DNA from: Saccharicrinis sp050589685
GTDB lineage: Bacteria; Bacteroidota; Bacteroidia; Bacteroidales; Marinilabiliaceae
NCBI RefSeq assembly: GCF_050589685.1
Contig: NZ_JBNGOS010000008.1
Coordinates: forward strand, 62,001 to 126,000
Length of the DNA stretch: 64,000 nt
Direction: 5' to 3'
Made by a program: the position numbers and the translations under genes. Each line of letters starts with the position of its first letter. Within the stretch, counting starts at the first letter, position 1. The notes below the pieces were generated by a model. That model did not search any database, was not told the origin of the DNA, and was given only the letters and a program-made list of their open reading frames with translations. Positions 7,667 to 16,971 of the stretch are shown piece after piece.

Positions 7667-8392
7667 ATGAAACAAATATGGATTATCACCAAAAGAGAGC
7701 TGAAAGGTTACTTTGATTCCCTGATGGCTTATATTCTCATTGTCGTTTTCCTGGGTTTAAGTGGATTTTTTACCTGGCTCTACGGAAACAACGATGTGTT
7801 TTTTATTAACCGTGCCACTATGCAACCATTCTTTGGGATTGCATACTGGACGCTGTTTATTTTTATTCCGGCACTAACCATGAAACAGATTGCCGAAGAA
7901 TACAAAACAGGAACGATAGAATTGATGCTGACCAAACCGGTTTCGGACTGGCAAGTGGTTACAGGAAAGTTTCTTTCTACATTTCTACTGATTGTAATTA
8001 CACTGGCGTTAACTATACCCTATTATATCTCTATTGCATCTATTGGCCCAATCGACCATGGTTCGGTATGGACGGGATATTTAGGATTACTGTTGATGAG
8101 CGCTGCTTATATCAGTCTGGGTATTTTTGCCAGTAGTATTACGTCCAACCAAATTGTGGCCTTTTTACTGGCCTTGATCATAGGCATCTTCTTTCAGATT
8201 CTTTTCAGCATCATATCCAGGGCCTTTTCCGGATTTGCGGGAGAGGTAATGGCCTATATGGATATGCAGTACCATTATCGGAGTATCATTAGAGGAGTGG
8301 TTGACAGTAAAAACCTGATTTATTTCGGATCGATTATTATGTTGGGATTGATGGCATCTGAACTATCCCTGGTTAAACGAAATTTAAACTAA
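7667..8392 (+). CDS. gldF: ABC-2 permease GldF
   Basis: Inner-membrane permease of the GldAFG exporter. Its 241 residues contain about six hydrophobic helices, beginning MKQIWIITKRELKGYF, the typical ABC-2 N-terminus, and a cytoplasmic EEYKTGTIELMLTKPVS loop shared by NatB/GldF permeases. It sits between gldA and gldG, 5 bases before gldG. The substrate is unknown. Confidence 0.9.
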   Translation: MKQIWIITKRELKGYFDSLMAYILIVVFLGLSGFFTWLYGNNDVFFINRATMQPFFGIAYWTLFIFIPALTMKQIAEEYKTGTIELMLTKPVSDWQVVTGKFLSTFLLIVITLALTIPYYISIASIGPIDHGSVWTGYLGLLLMSAAYISLGIFASSITSNQIVAFLLALIIGIFFQILFSIISRAFSGFAGEVMAYMDMQYHYRSIIRGVVDSKNLIYFGSIIMLGLMASELSLVKRNLN

Positions 8393-8397
8393 GCGCT

Positions 8398-9897
8398 ATG
8401 TTTAAAAAGAGTCAATTAAAATACTATATTCTGTTGTCGCTGGGTATTATTGTGTTGATTAACATCCTGGCCAACAGGTTCTTTTTACGCCTGGATTTTA
8501 CCGAAGATCAGCGATATACCTTGAGCGAAACGACGAAGGATGTATTGGAAGGGATTACGGAGCCTGTAACCGTTACCGCTTATTTTTCGGAGGGACTTCA
8601 ACCTCAGTTCGATCAACTAAGAAACGATTTCAGGGATATTCTTTCGGAATATTCTTCTATTTCCGGAAGACAAGTTGTTTATGAGTTTGTGAATCCAAAT
8701 GAGGATCAGCAAATGGAACAAAAAGCGGTGGAAGCAGGAATCCAAACAGTGATGATCGAAGCACGCGAAAAAGATCAGTCTATTACTAAGAAAGCCTATA
8801 TGGGAGCAGTTATTCAAATTGGTGAGGAATCAGAGACCATACCATTTATCCAGCCCGGCGCTCAAATGGAATATGCCTTGACGACTGCCATCAAAAAAAT
8901 GACCGTACCGGAAAAAGCGGCCATTGGTTTTATTAGTGGACATGGCGAAGCCGGCTTGCAGGAAATGATGCAGGTTACGCAAGGTTTGGATGTGTTATAT
9001 GTTTCGGAAGAAGTTGAGTTGTCCGACAGTGTTAACCTCAGCAAATACAAAACCATTGCATGGATAAATCCCCAGGATACCGTACCGGAAGAACATCTGG
9101 CCATTGTGGATGAATACCTGGCACAAGGCGGAAATATTTTTGTTTCGGTAAACAAAGTGGATGCACAACTCAACCAGGGGATTGGGTTCTCAAAGTATAC
9201 CGGCCTGGGCAAATGGTTAGAGAAAAAAGGAATTAAAGTGGAAGAAAATTTTGTGATGGATGTAAACTGCGGTTCTGTAAACGTTCAGCAGCGTCAGGGG
9301 ATATTCACCGTTAACAGACCAATTAATTTCCCTTACCTGCCCATTCTTTCAAACTTTGCGGAACACCCCATAACAGAGGGGCTGGGAACGATGGTACTGC
9401 AATTTGGAAGTACCGTTAGCTTCTCGGGCGATAGCACTCAAACATATACACCCCTGGTATTTACTTCGGAAAAATCAACCACCCAGCCAACACCGGTTTA
9501 TTTCAATATTGAAAGACAATGGGACGAAAATGACTTCCCCATGTCGAAACTTCCCGTGGCCGCTATGGTTGAAACGAATAAAAATAAATTAGTGGTGGTG
9601 GCAGACGGCGATTTGGCGATCAATGGTTCAGGACAGGAAATGCGACAGGTGCAACCCGATAACGCCAATTTTGTGGTTAATGCCATCGACTTTATGAGTG
9701 ATGATACAGGCTTGATTCAACTGCGCTCAAAACAGGTTAAAATGCGCCCGCTGGATCAAATTGACGATGCAGACAAGCAAGTACTGAAATGGGCCAACTT
9801 TGGGCTGCCCATCCTGATAATACTGGGCATAGGAATTTACAGAAACCAAAGAAGAAAACTGATCAGATTAAAAAGAAAGGGGGAAAGCTATGTTTAG
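8398..9897 (+). CDS. gldG: Gliding motility-associated ABC auxiliary protein GldG
   Basis: Auxiliary substrate-binding-like subunit (ABC_transp_aux family) of the Gld exporter, anchored at both ends. An N-terminal membrane helix (residues about 9-30) is followed by a large periplasmic domain with a DTP-type fold (SGHGEAGLQ near 180) and a C-terminal helix near 468-485 with a basic tail. The 499 residues are near the usual size. Its stop overlaps the next start by 8 bases, implying translational coupling with the DUF4340 gene. Confidence 0.9.
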   Translation: MFKKSQLKYYILLSLGIIVLINILANRFFLRLDFTEDQRYTLSETTKDVLEGITEPVTVTAYFSEGLQPQFDQLRNDFRDILSEYSSISGRQVVYEFVNPNEDQQMEQKAVEAGIQTVMIEAREKDQSITKKAYMGAVIQIGEESETIPFIQPGAQMEYALTTAIKKMTVPEKAAIGFISGHGEAGLQEMMQVTQGLDVLYVSEEVELSDSVNLSKYKTIAWINPQDTVPEEHLAIVDEYLAQGGNIFVSVNKVDAQLNQGIGFSKYTGLGKWLEKKGIKVEENFVMDVNCGSVNVQQRQGIFTVNRPINFPYLPILSNFAEHPITEGLGTMVLQFGSTVSFSGDSTQTYTPLVFTSEKSTTQPTPVYFNIERQWDENDFPMSKLPVAAMVETNKNKLVVVADGDLAINGSGQEMRQVQPDNANFVVNAIDFMSDDTGLIQLRSKQVKMRPLDQIDDADKQVLKWANFGLPILIILGIGIYRNQRRKLIRLKRKGESYV

Positions 9898-10861
9898 AAA
9901 ATCCAACCTTAAAACATTAGGCATTACTTTTGGAGTGCTGCTGGCCATGGTGGTCATTACTCATTTTGTAGATCAATCCAAAGGGGTGAATACCTTAAAA
10001 AGCGTACTTTTCGAAGTAAATACCGGGGATGTAAATACGGTTGTCGTTTATCCTAAAATGCTTGACGGTGAAAAGATAGAACTAAAAAAGGAAGGTGATA
10101 ACTGGAGGGTGCTCGCCGACGGCAAAAACTATAACGGAGATGCCGGGGTGATAACCGGATTAATCAATCAGGTAAATGCGCTTAAACCACTTCGTTTAGC
10201 TTCACGAAGCAAGGACAACTGGGAGAAGTTTGAGCTAACCGATTCTCTTTCATCCAAAGTTCAACTGATGAACAACGGTGAAGAGCTCGCCTCTATTTAT
10301 ATTGGAAAATTCTCGTACCGTCAGGCTAATCAGAATGCCATGATGATGCAGCAAAACCCGTATTACAGGGGGCCGCAGGGTACGATGACCACCTATGTGA
10401 GATCGGGAGATGATACGGAGGTGTATGCCGTGGAGGGATTTCTGGGAAGTTCCATCAACCGCGATGTAAATGCTTTTAGAAATAAGCAACTCCTCAAAGT
10501 GGATAAAAGCAATTTGAGCAAGATAACCTTTACCTATCTCGCAGACAGTTCTTTTACCATGGTTAAAAACGAGGATACATGGATGTGTGACGGAGTTGCA
10601 TTGGATTCAGCCAAAGTAGCCGATTATTTGGGTAGGATTACTTCATTGCGAGGATCTTCCTTTACGGATGAAATCCCTGGAATGTATACCCATACCGTGC
10701 AGATTCAGGATAAACAAATGGCTATTTCCGAGATTAAAGCTTTGGTTCAAAGCGATGAGGTTACGATGACATCAAATCAGAACCAAGGCAGCTTATTCAA
10801 AGAAAACAAGGATGCTAACTTTTCCAAGTTGTTTGTGTCCAAGTCAGAATTAGAGGAGTAA
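9890..10861 (+). CDS. DUF4340 domain protein, partner of GldG
   Basis: Single-pass membrane protein with one N-terminal helix (residues 8-25) and a periplasmic DUF4340 domain. Typical phrases are GDNWRVLADG near 70 and LASRSKDNWEKFELTDSLS near 105, which recur in this family next to GldG-like genes. The ATG overlaps the end of gldG. It probably completes the exporter as a periplasmic subunit; the exact role is unknown. Confidence 0.85.
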   Translation: MFRKSNLKTLGITFGVLLAMVVITHFVDQSKGVNTLKSVLFEVNTGDVNTVVVYPKMLDGEKIELKKEGDNWRVLADGKNYNGDAGVITGLINQVNALKPLRLASRSKDNWEKFELTDSLSSKVQLMNNGEELASIYIGKFSYRQANQNAMMMQQNPYYRGPQGTMTTYVRSGDDTEVYAVEGFLGSSINRDVNAFRNKQLLKVDKSNLSKITFTYLADSSFTMVKNEDTWMCDGVALDSAKVADYLGRITSLRGSSFTDEIPGMYTHTVQIQDKQMAISEIKALVQSDEVTMTSNQNQGSLFKENKDANFSKLFVSKSELEE

Positions 10862-10892
10862 TCAATTTTTCTATCATCATATATGTAAAACG

Positions 10893-10986
10893 ATTCTTCC
10901 CTTAGCCCTGAGGCCGGGGGAAGTACCCCATCTACTACTTCGCCGTAGGATGCGGCAGCCGGAAATAGATGTGGGGATAGGGGATA
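10893..10986. repeat. Intergenic double-hairpin repeat, copy 1
   Basis: The order is TTCTTCCC, a short inverted pair, GGGGGAAGTAC, then CCCATCTA...TAGATGTGGGG. A shorter relative lies on the minus strand at 25027-25085 with the same order of blocks (TTCTTCCC, GGGGAAGTAC, GGGATGGGG). Here it follows the gldAFG operon and may act as its transcript end. Confidence 0.55.
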
Positions 10987-11002
10987 TTAAGTCGATAATC
11001 AT

Positions 11003-11130
11003 TAGTTAAACCCGCCATATGTATCAGAAATACTGTTACGCAATTATACTATTTCAAAACAAGGCGTTTCCCTGAGTTGTTTCAACTCGCCATAGCGGTG
11101 CTGTGCCTCGTTTCAGCAGCTCCTTGTTTT
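11003..11130 (-). repeat. 128-bp structured repeat, left copy
   Basis: On the minus strand this matches 14481-14609 almost without gaps: shared blocks are CTGAAACGAGGCA, GAGTTGAA, GCCTTGTTTT, TTTCT.AT.CATAT and GCGGGTT. Its first ~75 bases start AAAACAAGG and end CCTTGTTTT, exact complements, so they fold into a long hairpin with an internal GAGTT/AACTC stem. It could be a small MITE or a structured RNA. Confidence 0.7.
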
Positions 11131-11281
11131 ATGGTATTTTAAATGCTCATTATCTACCGGTAATACATTATGCAGGTTAAAGAGCAAACTGCTTAACGAT
11201 TTCGATAAAAAGCTGTCTTTTTCAAACCAAACCCTTTAACGAGTTCATTTGACATTTTGTAAACTTTTAAGATAGGTAATC

Positions 11282-12424
11282 ATGAGAATAAAATATTCTT
11301 TTTTGTTGTTGTTATCTGTTTTCGGGATGATGACAATGTTAAACCAGCCAATATTGGCAGCCGGAGAGGTTGAAGTATATACCACCAACACCAAAATTTC
11401 TGTTCCGCCCGGCGAATCTATTAATTACGATTTAAAAATCATCAATCACTCCGAACAAACGCAGCTCTGCAATTTATCGGTTCGGGGAATACCCGGTAGC
11501 TGGGATTATAGCTTAAATTCAGGCGCTTACAACATTAAGCAGATAGCCGTGTTACCAGACAATAAGCAAACCCTCAAATTGAAGGTTGAAGTTCCTTTAA
11601 AGGTGAACAAAGGCAATTATCCCATAACGGTTTATGCCGGATCGGCCAAGCTGCAACTGGTGGTAAATGTAGCTCAGCAAGGAAGCAACAAAACCGAATT
11701 CACCACCGAACAGGCCAATATGCAAGGCCATTCAAAAGCGGATTTTAATTTTAAAACAAGCCTACGAAACCGAACCGGGGAAAAACAACTTTATGCTTTG
11801 CGCAGTGCTGCTCCGCGTGGCTGGCGTGTTACCTTTAAGCCCAATTACAAACAAGCTACATCGGTTGAAATTGAGCCCAATGCGTCAAAAGATGTCAGCA
11901 TTGAGGTTAAGCCCCCACACAGCATCAGTGCCGGAACCTATAAGATACCCGTAAAAGCGGTCAATAACTTTAGTAGTGCCGATTTAGAACTGGAAGTGGT
12001 AATTGAAGGTACCTACGAAATGGAGTTAACCACGCCCACCGGTTTGTTAAGCAGCAATATAACCGCAGGAAGTACCGAAACGGTGGAACTCCTGGTAAAA
12101 AACACGGGCTCAGGTTCTTTGAACAAAGTGGCTTTAAGCGCATCAAAACCCTCGGGTTGGGAGGTTACATTTAATCCTTCGGAAATTGAAAGTATTGCTG
12201 CGGGGAAAAGCGCAAAAGTACAAGCTACTATAAAAGCGGCAAAAAAATCCATTGCGGGCGACTATGTATGCAATATATCAGCTAAGATACCCGAAGTAAC
12301 AGAAAAGATCTCCTTTAGGATGGGTGTAAAAACACCGGCTATCTGGGGCTGGATGGGAATCCTGGTGATTTTCCTTGCGTTAGGGAGTATCGCGTTTTTG
12401 TTTCGTAAATACGGAAGGAGGTAA
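11282..12424 (+). CDS. NEW3-domain membrane-anchored exported protein
   Basis: Exported protein of about 380 residues. A signal peptide (residues 1-26) is followed by three to four Ig-like beta domains of the NEW3 (NPCBM-associated, COG1470) type with repeated blocks such as PGESINYDLKIIN, GIPGSWDYSL and KPSGWEVTFNPSEI. A C-terminal membrane helix near 352-372 and a short basic tail follow. The NEW3-ATPase-permease arrangement suggests an accessory subunit of the exporter. The stop is two bases before the ATPase ATG, whose GGAGG ribosome site lies in the last codons. Confidence 0.8.
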   Translation: MRIKYSFLLLLSVFGMMTMLNQPILAAGEVEVYTTNTKISVPPGESINYDLKIINHSEQTQLCNLSVRGIPGSWDYSLNSGAYNIKQIAVLPDNKQTLKLKVEVPLKVNKGNYPITVYAGSAKLQLVVNVAQQGSNKTEFTTEQANMQGHSKADFNFKTSLRNRTGEKQLYALRSAAPRGWRVTFKPNYKQATSVEIEPNASKDVSIEVKPPHSISAGTYKIPVKAVNNFSSADLELEVVIEGTYEMELTTPTGLLSSNITAGSTETVELLVKNTGSGSLNKVALSASKPSGWEVTFNPSEIESIAAGKSAKVQATIKAAKKSIAGDYVCNISAKIPEVTEKISFRMGVKTPAIWGWMGILVIFLALGSIAFLFRKYGRR

Positions 12425-12426
12425 GC

Positions 12427-13404
12427 ATGGCTGTTCCTGTTGTTAAAATTGAAGCACTCACCAAAAAATATAAACAAGCAACCGTAGTCGATAACCTGAA
12501 TCTGCAAATCGAAAAGGGTGAGATATTCGGGTTGCTGGGGCCGAATGGTGCAGGAAAATCAACCACAATCCGCATGATGATGGGGATGACCCAGCCCTCG
12601 GCAGGAAGTGTGCAGGTTTGTGGGCATTCTTCCCAGCATGAACCTATTCGGGTTAAAAGGCGAGTAGGTTACCTGCCCGAGGATGTTGGGTTTTATAACC
12701 ATATGACGGGTTTTGAAAACCTGATGCTTACAGCCCGGCTGAACCAAATACCTGATCAGCAAGCCAAAGAAAGGGTGGAGGAGTTACTTGGAATGGTGGG
12801 TTTAGCCCAGGAAGGAGATAAAAAAGCGGGAGCTTATTCGCGAGGCATGAAACAGCGCCTGGGATTGGCCGATGTACTGGTTAAAAAACCACAGGTGATT
12901 ATTCTTGATGAACCCACTCTGGGGCTGGACCCAAGGGGAATGAGTGAATTATTGGAACAAATTCGCGATTTAAGCAAAAACCAGGGGATTACGGTATTGT
13001 TCTCGTCTCACCACTTGCACCAGGTGCAGCATATATGCGACAGGGTAGGTTTGTTTGTGAAAGGAAAACTGATTGCCTCTGGTGATATAGAAAGCCTATC
13101 TTCCCAGTTGTTTTCTGAAAGCCCTGTGGAAATTCAAGCCGGGGTGCAGTGGCGTTCGAACCACGAAACATGGGCCGAAAACATACGGAAACTCAGGGCT
13201 TCGATCCAAAATATAGATGGAGTTGCAGAAGTAAAATATAACGATGATTTGTTGACCTTAGCATGCGTGCAGGATGTGAGTGCCTCAGTGGCTAAAATGA
13301 TTATAGATGCCAGCTTTGATTTAACTTTTTTACGGAAAAAGGAATATGGCTTAAACGATATTTACAACAAATATTTTGAGGGAGGTGATGATGATAAAAA
13401 CTAA
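12427..13404 (+). CDS. ABC transporter ATP-binding protein (NatA/CcmA type)
   Basis: Cytosolic ATPase of a second ABC-2 exporter. Walker A GPNGAGKST is near residues 38-46, the signature YSRGMKQRLGLA near 138-149, Walker B VIILDEPTLGLDP near 157-169, and the H-loop SSHH near 196. The length of 325 fits. It is tightly coupled to the NEW3 gene upstream and overlaps the permease gene downstream. Related to GldA but not its duplicate in context. Confidence 0.9.
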   Translation: MAVPVVKIEALTKKYKQATVVDNLNLQIEKGEIFGLLGPNGAGKSTTIRMMMGMTQPSAGSVQVCGHSSQHEPIRVKRRVGYLPEDVGFYNHMTGFENLMLTARLNQIPDQQAKERVEELLGMVGLAQEGDKKAGAYSRGMKQRLGLADVLVKKPQVIILDEPTLGLDPRGMSELLEQIRDLSKNQGITVLFSSHHLHQVQHICDRVGLFVKGKLIASGDIESLSSQLFSESPVEIQAGVQWRSNHETWAENIRKLRASIQNIDGVAEVKYNDDLLTLACVQDVSASVAKMIIDASFDLTFLRKKEYGLNDIYNKYFEGGDDDKN

Positions 13405-14404
13405 CGAAATCTTCAATCAACGATCAGCCGAGATGAATTGGTTTAAACGGAACAAAAAGGAATCTGCGCCGGATGCATTTAAGGTTTTGGTGCACAAAGA
13501 AATGGCTGACCATATAAAAAGCTGGCGGTTTATTATCCTGGTCGCGCTAATAGCCCTCACTTGTTTAGGTTCCATGTACACGGCTCTGGCCAATATAGCT
13601 GAAGCCATAAAAACCAGTAAGGCGGATGATGTTTTTGTCTTTTTAAAGCTGTATACGGTATCGGACGGAACACTGCCTTCGTTTTTTGTTTTTGTGGGTT
13701 TTCTAGGGCCGTTACTGGGCATAGGTATGGGGTTTGACGCAGTTAATTCAGAGATGAACAAAGGTACGGTTAGCCGGATATTGTCTCAGCCCATTCCTAG
13801 AGACTACTTTATCAATGCCAAATTTACCGCCTCGTTGGGCATCATTAGCCTACTGTTTTTTACACTGAGCTTTTTGGTGATGGGAATTGGCTTGTTAGCC
13901 ATTGGTATTCCGCCAACACCCGAGGAGTTTATGCGAATCGTCCTGTTCACGCTGGCCGCCATTGTTTACGTGGCTTTTTGGCTGAATTTATCTATTTTGT
14001 TCTCCATTAAGTTTGTTCAGCCGGCTACCTCCGCTTTGACCGGGATATCCGTATGGCTGTTTTTTTCCATATTTTATAATATGCTGGTGGGTGTTGTGTT
14101 TAAGATGCTCGTTCCTGCCGGCAGAAACCTGTCCGTTGCTGGCGAAAGAATGAAACTGAATATATCCCAGCTGGCACCCAACCAGTTATTTAACGAAATC
14201 ACCAATGTGCTTTTGACTCCCACGGTAAGAAGTGTGGGACCCTTAACCATGGAACAGGTTAGGGGAGCCATTCCGGGCCCAATACCTGTATGGCAAAGCA
14301 TGATGCTGGTATGGCCTCAAATCATAGGTATTATCGCCTTAACAGTTATCTGTTTTGTGATATCCTATTTGCTGTTTGTGAAGAGGGAAATAAGAAGTAC
14401 ATAA
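13388..14404 (+). CDS. ABC-2 type permease with NEW3/ATPase partners
   Basis: Integral membrane permease with about six helices (first near residues 45-70), and the cytoplasmic loop NSEMNKGTVSRILSQPIPR typical of ABC-2 permeases. The start at 13388 or 13391 (ATGATG) is preferred to the upstream TTG because GGAGGTG lies just before it; this overlaps the ATPase gene by 14-17 bases. The exporter's substrate cannot be told from sequence. Confidence 0.87.
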   Translation: MMIKTNEIFNQRSAEMNWFKRNKKESAPDAFKVLVHKEMADHIKSWRFIILVALIALTCLGSMYTALANIAEAIKTSKADDVFVFLKLYTVSDGTLPSFFVFVGFLGPLLGIGMGFDAVNSEMNKGTVSRILSQPIPRDYFINAKFTASLGIISLLFFTLSFLVMGIGLLAIGIPPTPEEFMRIVLFTLAAIVYVAFWLNLSILFSIKFVQPATSALTGISVWLFFSIFYNMLVGVVFKMLVPAGRNLSVAGERMKLNISQLAPNQLFNEITNVLLTPTVRSVGPLTMEQVRGAIPGPIPVWQSMMLVWPQIIGIIALTVICFVISYLLFVKREIRST

Positions 14405-14432
14405 AAAAGGGGCTAACAGGCCTCTTTTTTTA
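14403..14432 (+). terminator. Rho-independent terminator of the NEW3-ABC operon
   Basis: The stem AAAAAAGGGGC pairs with GCCTCTTTTTT, with one G-U pair and a six-base loop. It starts in the stop codon of the permease and ends in a run of T. Confidence 0.75.
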
Positions 14433-14480
14433 AACCCGGATTATGTATTGGAGGTTCGTCATGAGCATGGCAACTACAAT

Positions 14481-14609
14481 AAAATAAGGCATTACTGAAA
14501 CGAGGCATAGCATCGTTCTGGAGAGTTGAAGTGATGCAACGAAGTGCCTTGTTTTAAAGTAATTTCAATGGGTAATAGAATTTCTAATGCATATTGCGGG
14601 TTAAATCAA
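14481..14609 (+). repeat. 128-bp structured repeat, right copy
   Basis: Inverted partner of 11003-11130. Hairpin ends AAAATAAGGCA and TGCCTTGTTTT bound the first ~75 bases. A third, partial copy of the tail (TTTAAAG..GTTTCAATGGGTAATA) is at 51829-51855. Confidence 0.7.
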
Positions 14610-14900
14610 GTTCTCTTAAATGACGTTAGTATTATTATCCGGGAACTGCCATTAGGAATTTGAAAAATTCCATAATGGCGGCAGGCATCAGCCGTATCGG
14701 GGAAAGCCCGATTGAAAAGATCTTACATTACTGTGTTTAAGTAAGCTTTATAAATTATTAATCGAATTGGCATTGGGATGAGTTCCGATGACCAATTGGA
14801 GATTATTTCATACAGCAACCAATCACAATTGACCTTCCGTCCGAAATAAGATACGGGTAGCAGGATGCTGCTTTGCTACAACCGACAAAAACACCACTGA
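14610..14900. other. Intergenic region with hairpin at 14647-14679
   Basis: GCCATTAGGAATTT pairs with AAATTCC.TAATGGC around a short loop. Near 14763-14797 a second inverted pair AATTGG/CCAATT is seen. No reading frame or known RNA was recognised. Confidence 0.4.
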
Positions 14901-15686
14901 CTATTGGCCCTTTAGCGCCACCTTTTTGGCCAGCTGATGGCAAAAGTCCTGCTCCTTATGCCCGGAATGTCCTTTGATCCACTTTAATTCCATCAGTTTT
15001 CCTTCACAAAGCTGATCGATATGCTGCCAGTGTTCCGCAAACTTTATGACTTTACCGTGTGCAGTTTGCCAATTGTTATGCTTCCAGAAGTGAACCCATT
15101 GCACCAGTCCACGAATAACAAACCGACTATCCGTGTTTACCTGTATTTTATCTGATGAATTTAAAAGTTCGAGGCCTTTAATTACCGCCAATAATTCCAT
15201 GAGGTTGCTGCTACCGTTGGCGAAAGAACGGCTGTATACTTTTCGCTTACCCTGATGTTTTTCTATAAATCCGCCATAACCCGACTGTCCGGTTTCGCTA
15301 AGAAAACATCCATCAGCATATAGTTTGTGGAAACCATCCGTTTCTGTGTCTTGCGCTGTGATAACCAATTTATGGCTACGCCGGTCAATGACTAAGTACC
15401 TTTTCGAAAAATCATCTTCACTTAAAAAGTTAAAACCTTCAATAAAAACGCAGCTAATCAACTGACCCACTTCCATATCGCCACTGATCGCTGAATTGAG
15501 CACTTTATAAAATTGAAACTTGTTGGCGCTAAGCACCTGTGATAGATGGTTATCCTGCAGAAATGACATTGTACCGTCATCCGCTGAATATGATAGTCTT
15601 ATATTTTCATCCTCACCGGAAACCAAACATCCTATATAACTGTTTTGGATGGATTCAATGATTATATTGAGTTTAACGATTTTCAA
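14901..15686 (-). CDS. Ribonuclease H-like protein with N-terminal extension
   Basis: Type 1 RNase H, which cuts RNA in RNA-DNA hybrids. The catalytic domain is residues about 118-261, after a 110-residue N-terminal region I do not recognise. Visible catalytic residues are D125 (YADG), E164 (NLMEL) and D186 (NTDS). The fourth, usually Asp in a CDELA-type motif, is His here (H250 in FCHQLA). The basic WKHNNW handle region and WIKGHSG are intact. The gene stands alone. Probably active, since changes at the fourth acid are tolerated in E. coli RNase HI as I recall, but this is an inference. Confidence 0.85.
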   Translation of the reverse strand: MKIVKLNIIIESIQNSYIGCLVSGEDENIRLSYSADDGTMSFLQDNHLSQVLSANKFQFYKVLNSAISGDMEVGQLISCVFIEGFNFLSEDDFSKRYLVIDRRSHKLVITAQDTETDGFHKLYADGCFLSETGQSGYGGFIEKHQGKRKVYSRSFANGSSNLMELLAVIKGLELLNSSDKIQVNTDSRFVIRGLVQWVHFWKHNNWQTAHGKVIKFAEHWQHIDQLCEGKLMELKWIKGHSGHKEQDFCHQLAKKVALKGQ

Positions 15687-15828
15687 GTTAATTAGAATTG
15701 ATGTTTGAAGTTAGCAAAAACTTTGGAGTAGTTATGTGGTTTCTTTTGTTACGTATTGAATTTATATCAATGAAATGAATAGTGTTGTAATATCAATAAC
15801 TATCTTTAGCTATCAAATTATTTAAGCC

Positions 15829-16866
15829 ATGGCAAAACTATTTATACCGCAGAATTATAAATCCTTTTTGGATTTAAAACAGACCGAACATGCAATAAAA
15901 GAGGTGAAAGATTTTTTTCAAAGTTCACTAGCTTCGGAATTAAGGTTGAGAAGAGTTACCGCTCCCTTGTTTGTGATGAAGGGAACCGGTATTAACGATG
16001 ATTTAAACGGCACGGAGCGTCCGGTAGCTTTCCCGATAAAGGAATTTAACGACCAGGTGGCAGAAGTGGTTCATTCCCTGGCTAAATGGAAGCGTATGAT
16101 GCTGGCCGATTATAACATTGAAAAAGGCTACGGTTTGTACACCGATATGAACGCCATCCGACCCGATGAAGAATTAACAAACATACATTCCCTATATGTT
16201 GATCAATGGGATTGGGAACGACATATAGAACCGGGCGAATACAATATCGACTTCCTGAAACACATCGTTAAAAAAATATATGAGGTGATGAAACGGGCCG
16301 AGTTTATTGTCTTTGAGCGGTATCCCGATATCAAACCTATTTTACCCGAAGAAATCACTTTTATTCACACGCAGGATTTATTGGACAAATACCCTGATCT
16401 TACGCCAAAAGAAAGAGAGGATGCAGTTGCAAAAGAGCATGGTGCAGTATTTATATTGGGCATTGGGGGAAAACTATCGAATGGAGAAAAACATGATGGC
16501 CGGGCACCGGATTACGATGACTGGACATCCGATTCTGAAAATGGTAACAAAGGGTTAAACGGCGATATTTTGGTTTGGAATACGGTTCTGGAACGTTCCT
16601 TTGAGTTATCCTCCATGGGCATCAGGGTGAGCCCTGAGGTACTTGTAAAACAGTTGGAAATTGAAGGATGCCCTGAACGTAAAGAATTACTTTTTCATAA
16701 GAGACTGCTTAAAGGAGAGTTGCCGCTTTCTATTGGAGGAGGAATAGGACAATCCCGCTTGTGTATGTTTTATTTAAAGAAAGCACATATTGGTGAAATA
16801 CAATCCAGCATCTGGCCCGATACGATGCGAAAGGAATGCGCCGAGAACGGGATTTTCTTGGTATAA
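15829..16866 (+). CDS. asnA: Aspartate-ammonia ligase (asparagine synthetase A)
   Basis: Makes L-asparagine from aspartate, ammonia and ATP in the cytosol. 345 residues, close to the family length of 330-350, with the class II aaRS-like fold. Visible motifs are RVTAPLFV near 44-51, GTGINDDLNGTERPV near 55-69, and GGGIGQSRLCMF near 305-316 (ATP-binding motif 3). The ATG at 15829 gives MAKLFIPQNY, which is typical. A weak -7 box (TATCTTTA) lies at 15803-15810. Confidence 0.96.
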   Translation: MAKLFIPQNYKSFLDLKQTEHAIKEVKDFFQSSLASELRLRRVTAPLFVMKGTGINDDLNGTERPVAFPIKEFNDQVAEVVHSLAKWKRMMLADYNIEKGYGLYTDMNAIRPDEELTNIHSLYVDQWDWERHIEPGEYNIDFLKHIVKKIYEVMKRAEFIVFERYPDIKPILPEEITFIHTQDLLDKYPDLTPKEREDAVAKEHGAVFILGIGGKLSNGEKHDGRAPDYDDWTSDSENGNKGLNGDILVWNTVLERSFELSSMGIRVSPEVLVKQLEIEGCPERKELLFHKRLLKGELPLSIGGGIGQSRLCMFYLKKAHIGEIQSSIWPDTMRKECAENGIFLV

Positions 16867-16971
16867 ACCCATGCATCCGATTAAATAAATACATCGTAAG
16901 AACCCCCTTTAGGACGGGTTAATTGAAGAAGATCCAAAAATATCGTCTGCCGGATAACAGACAATCAATGA

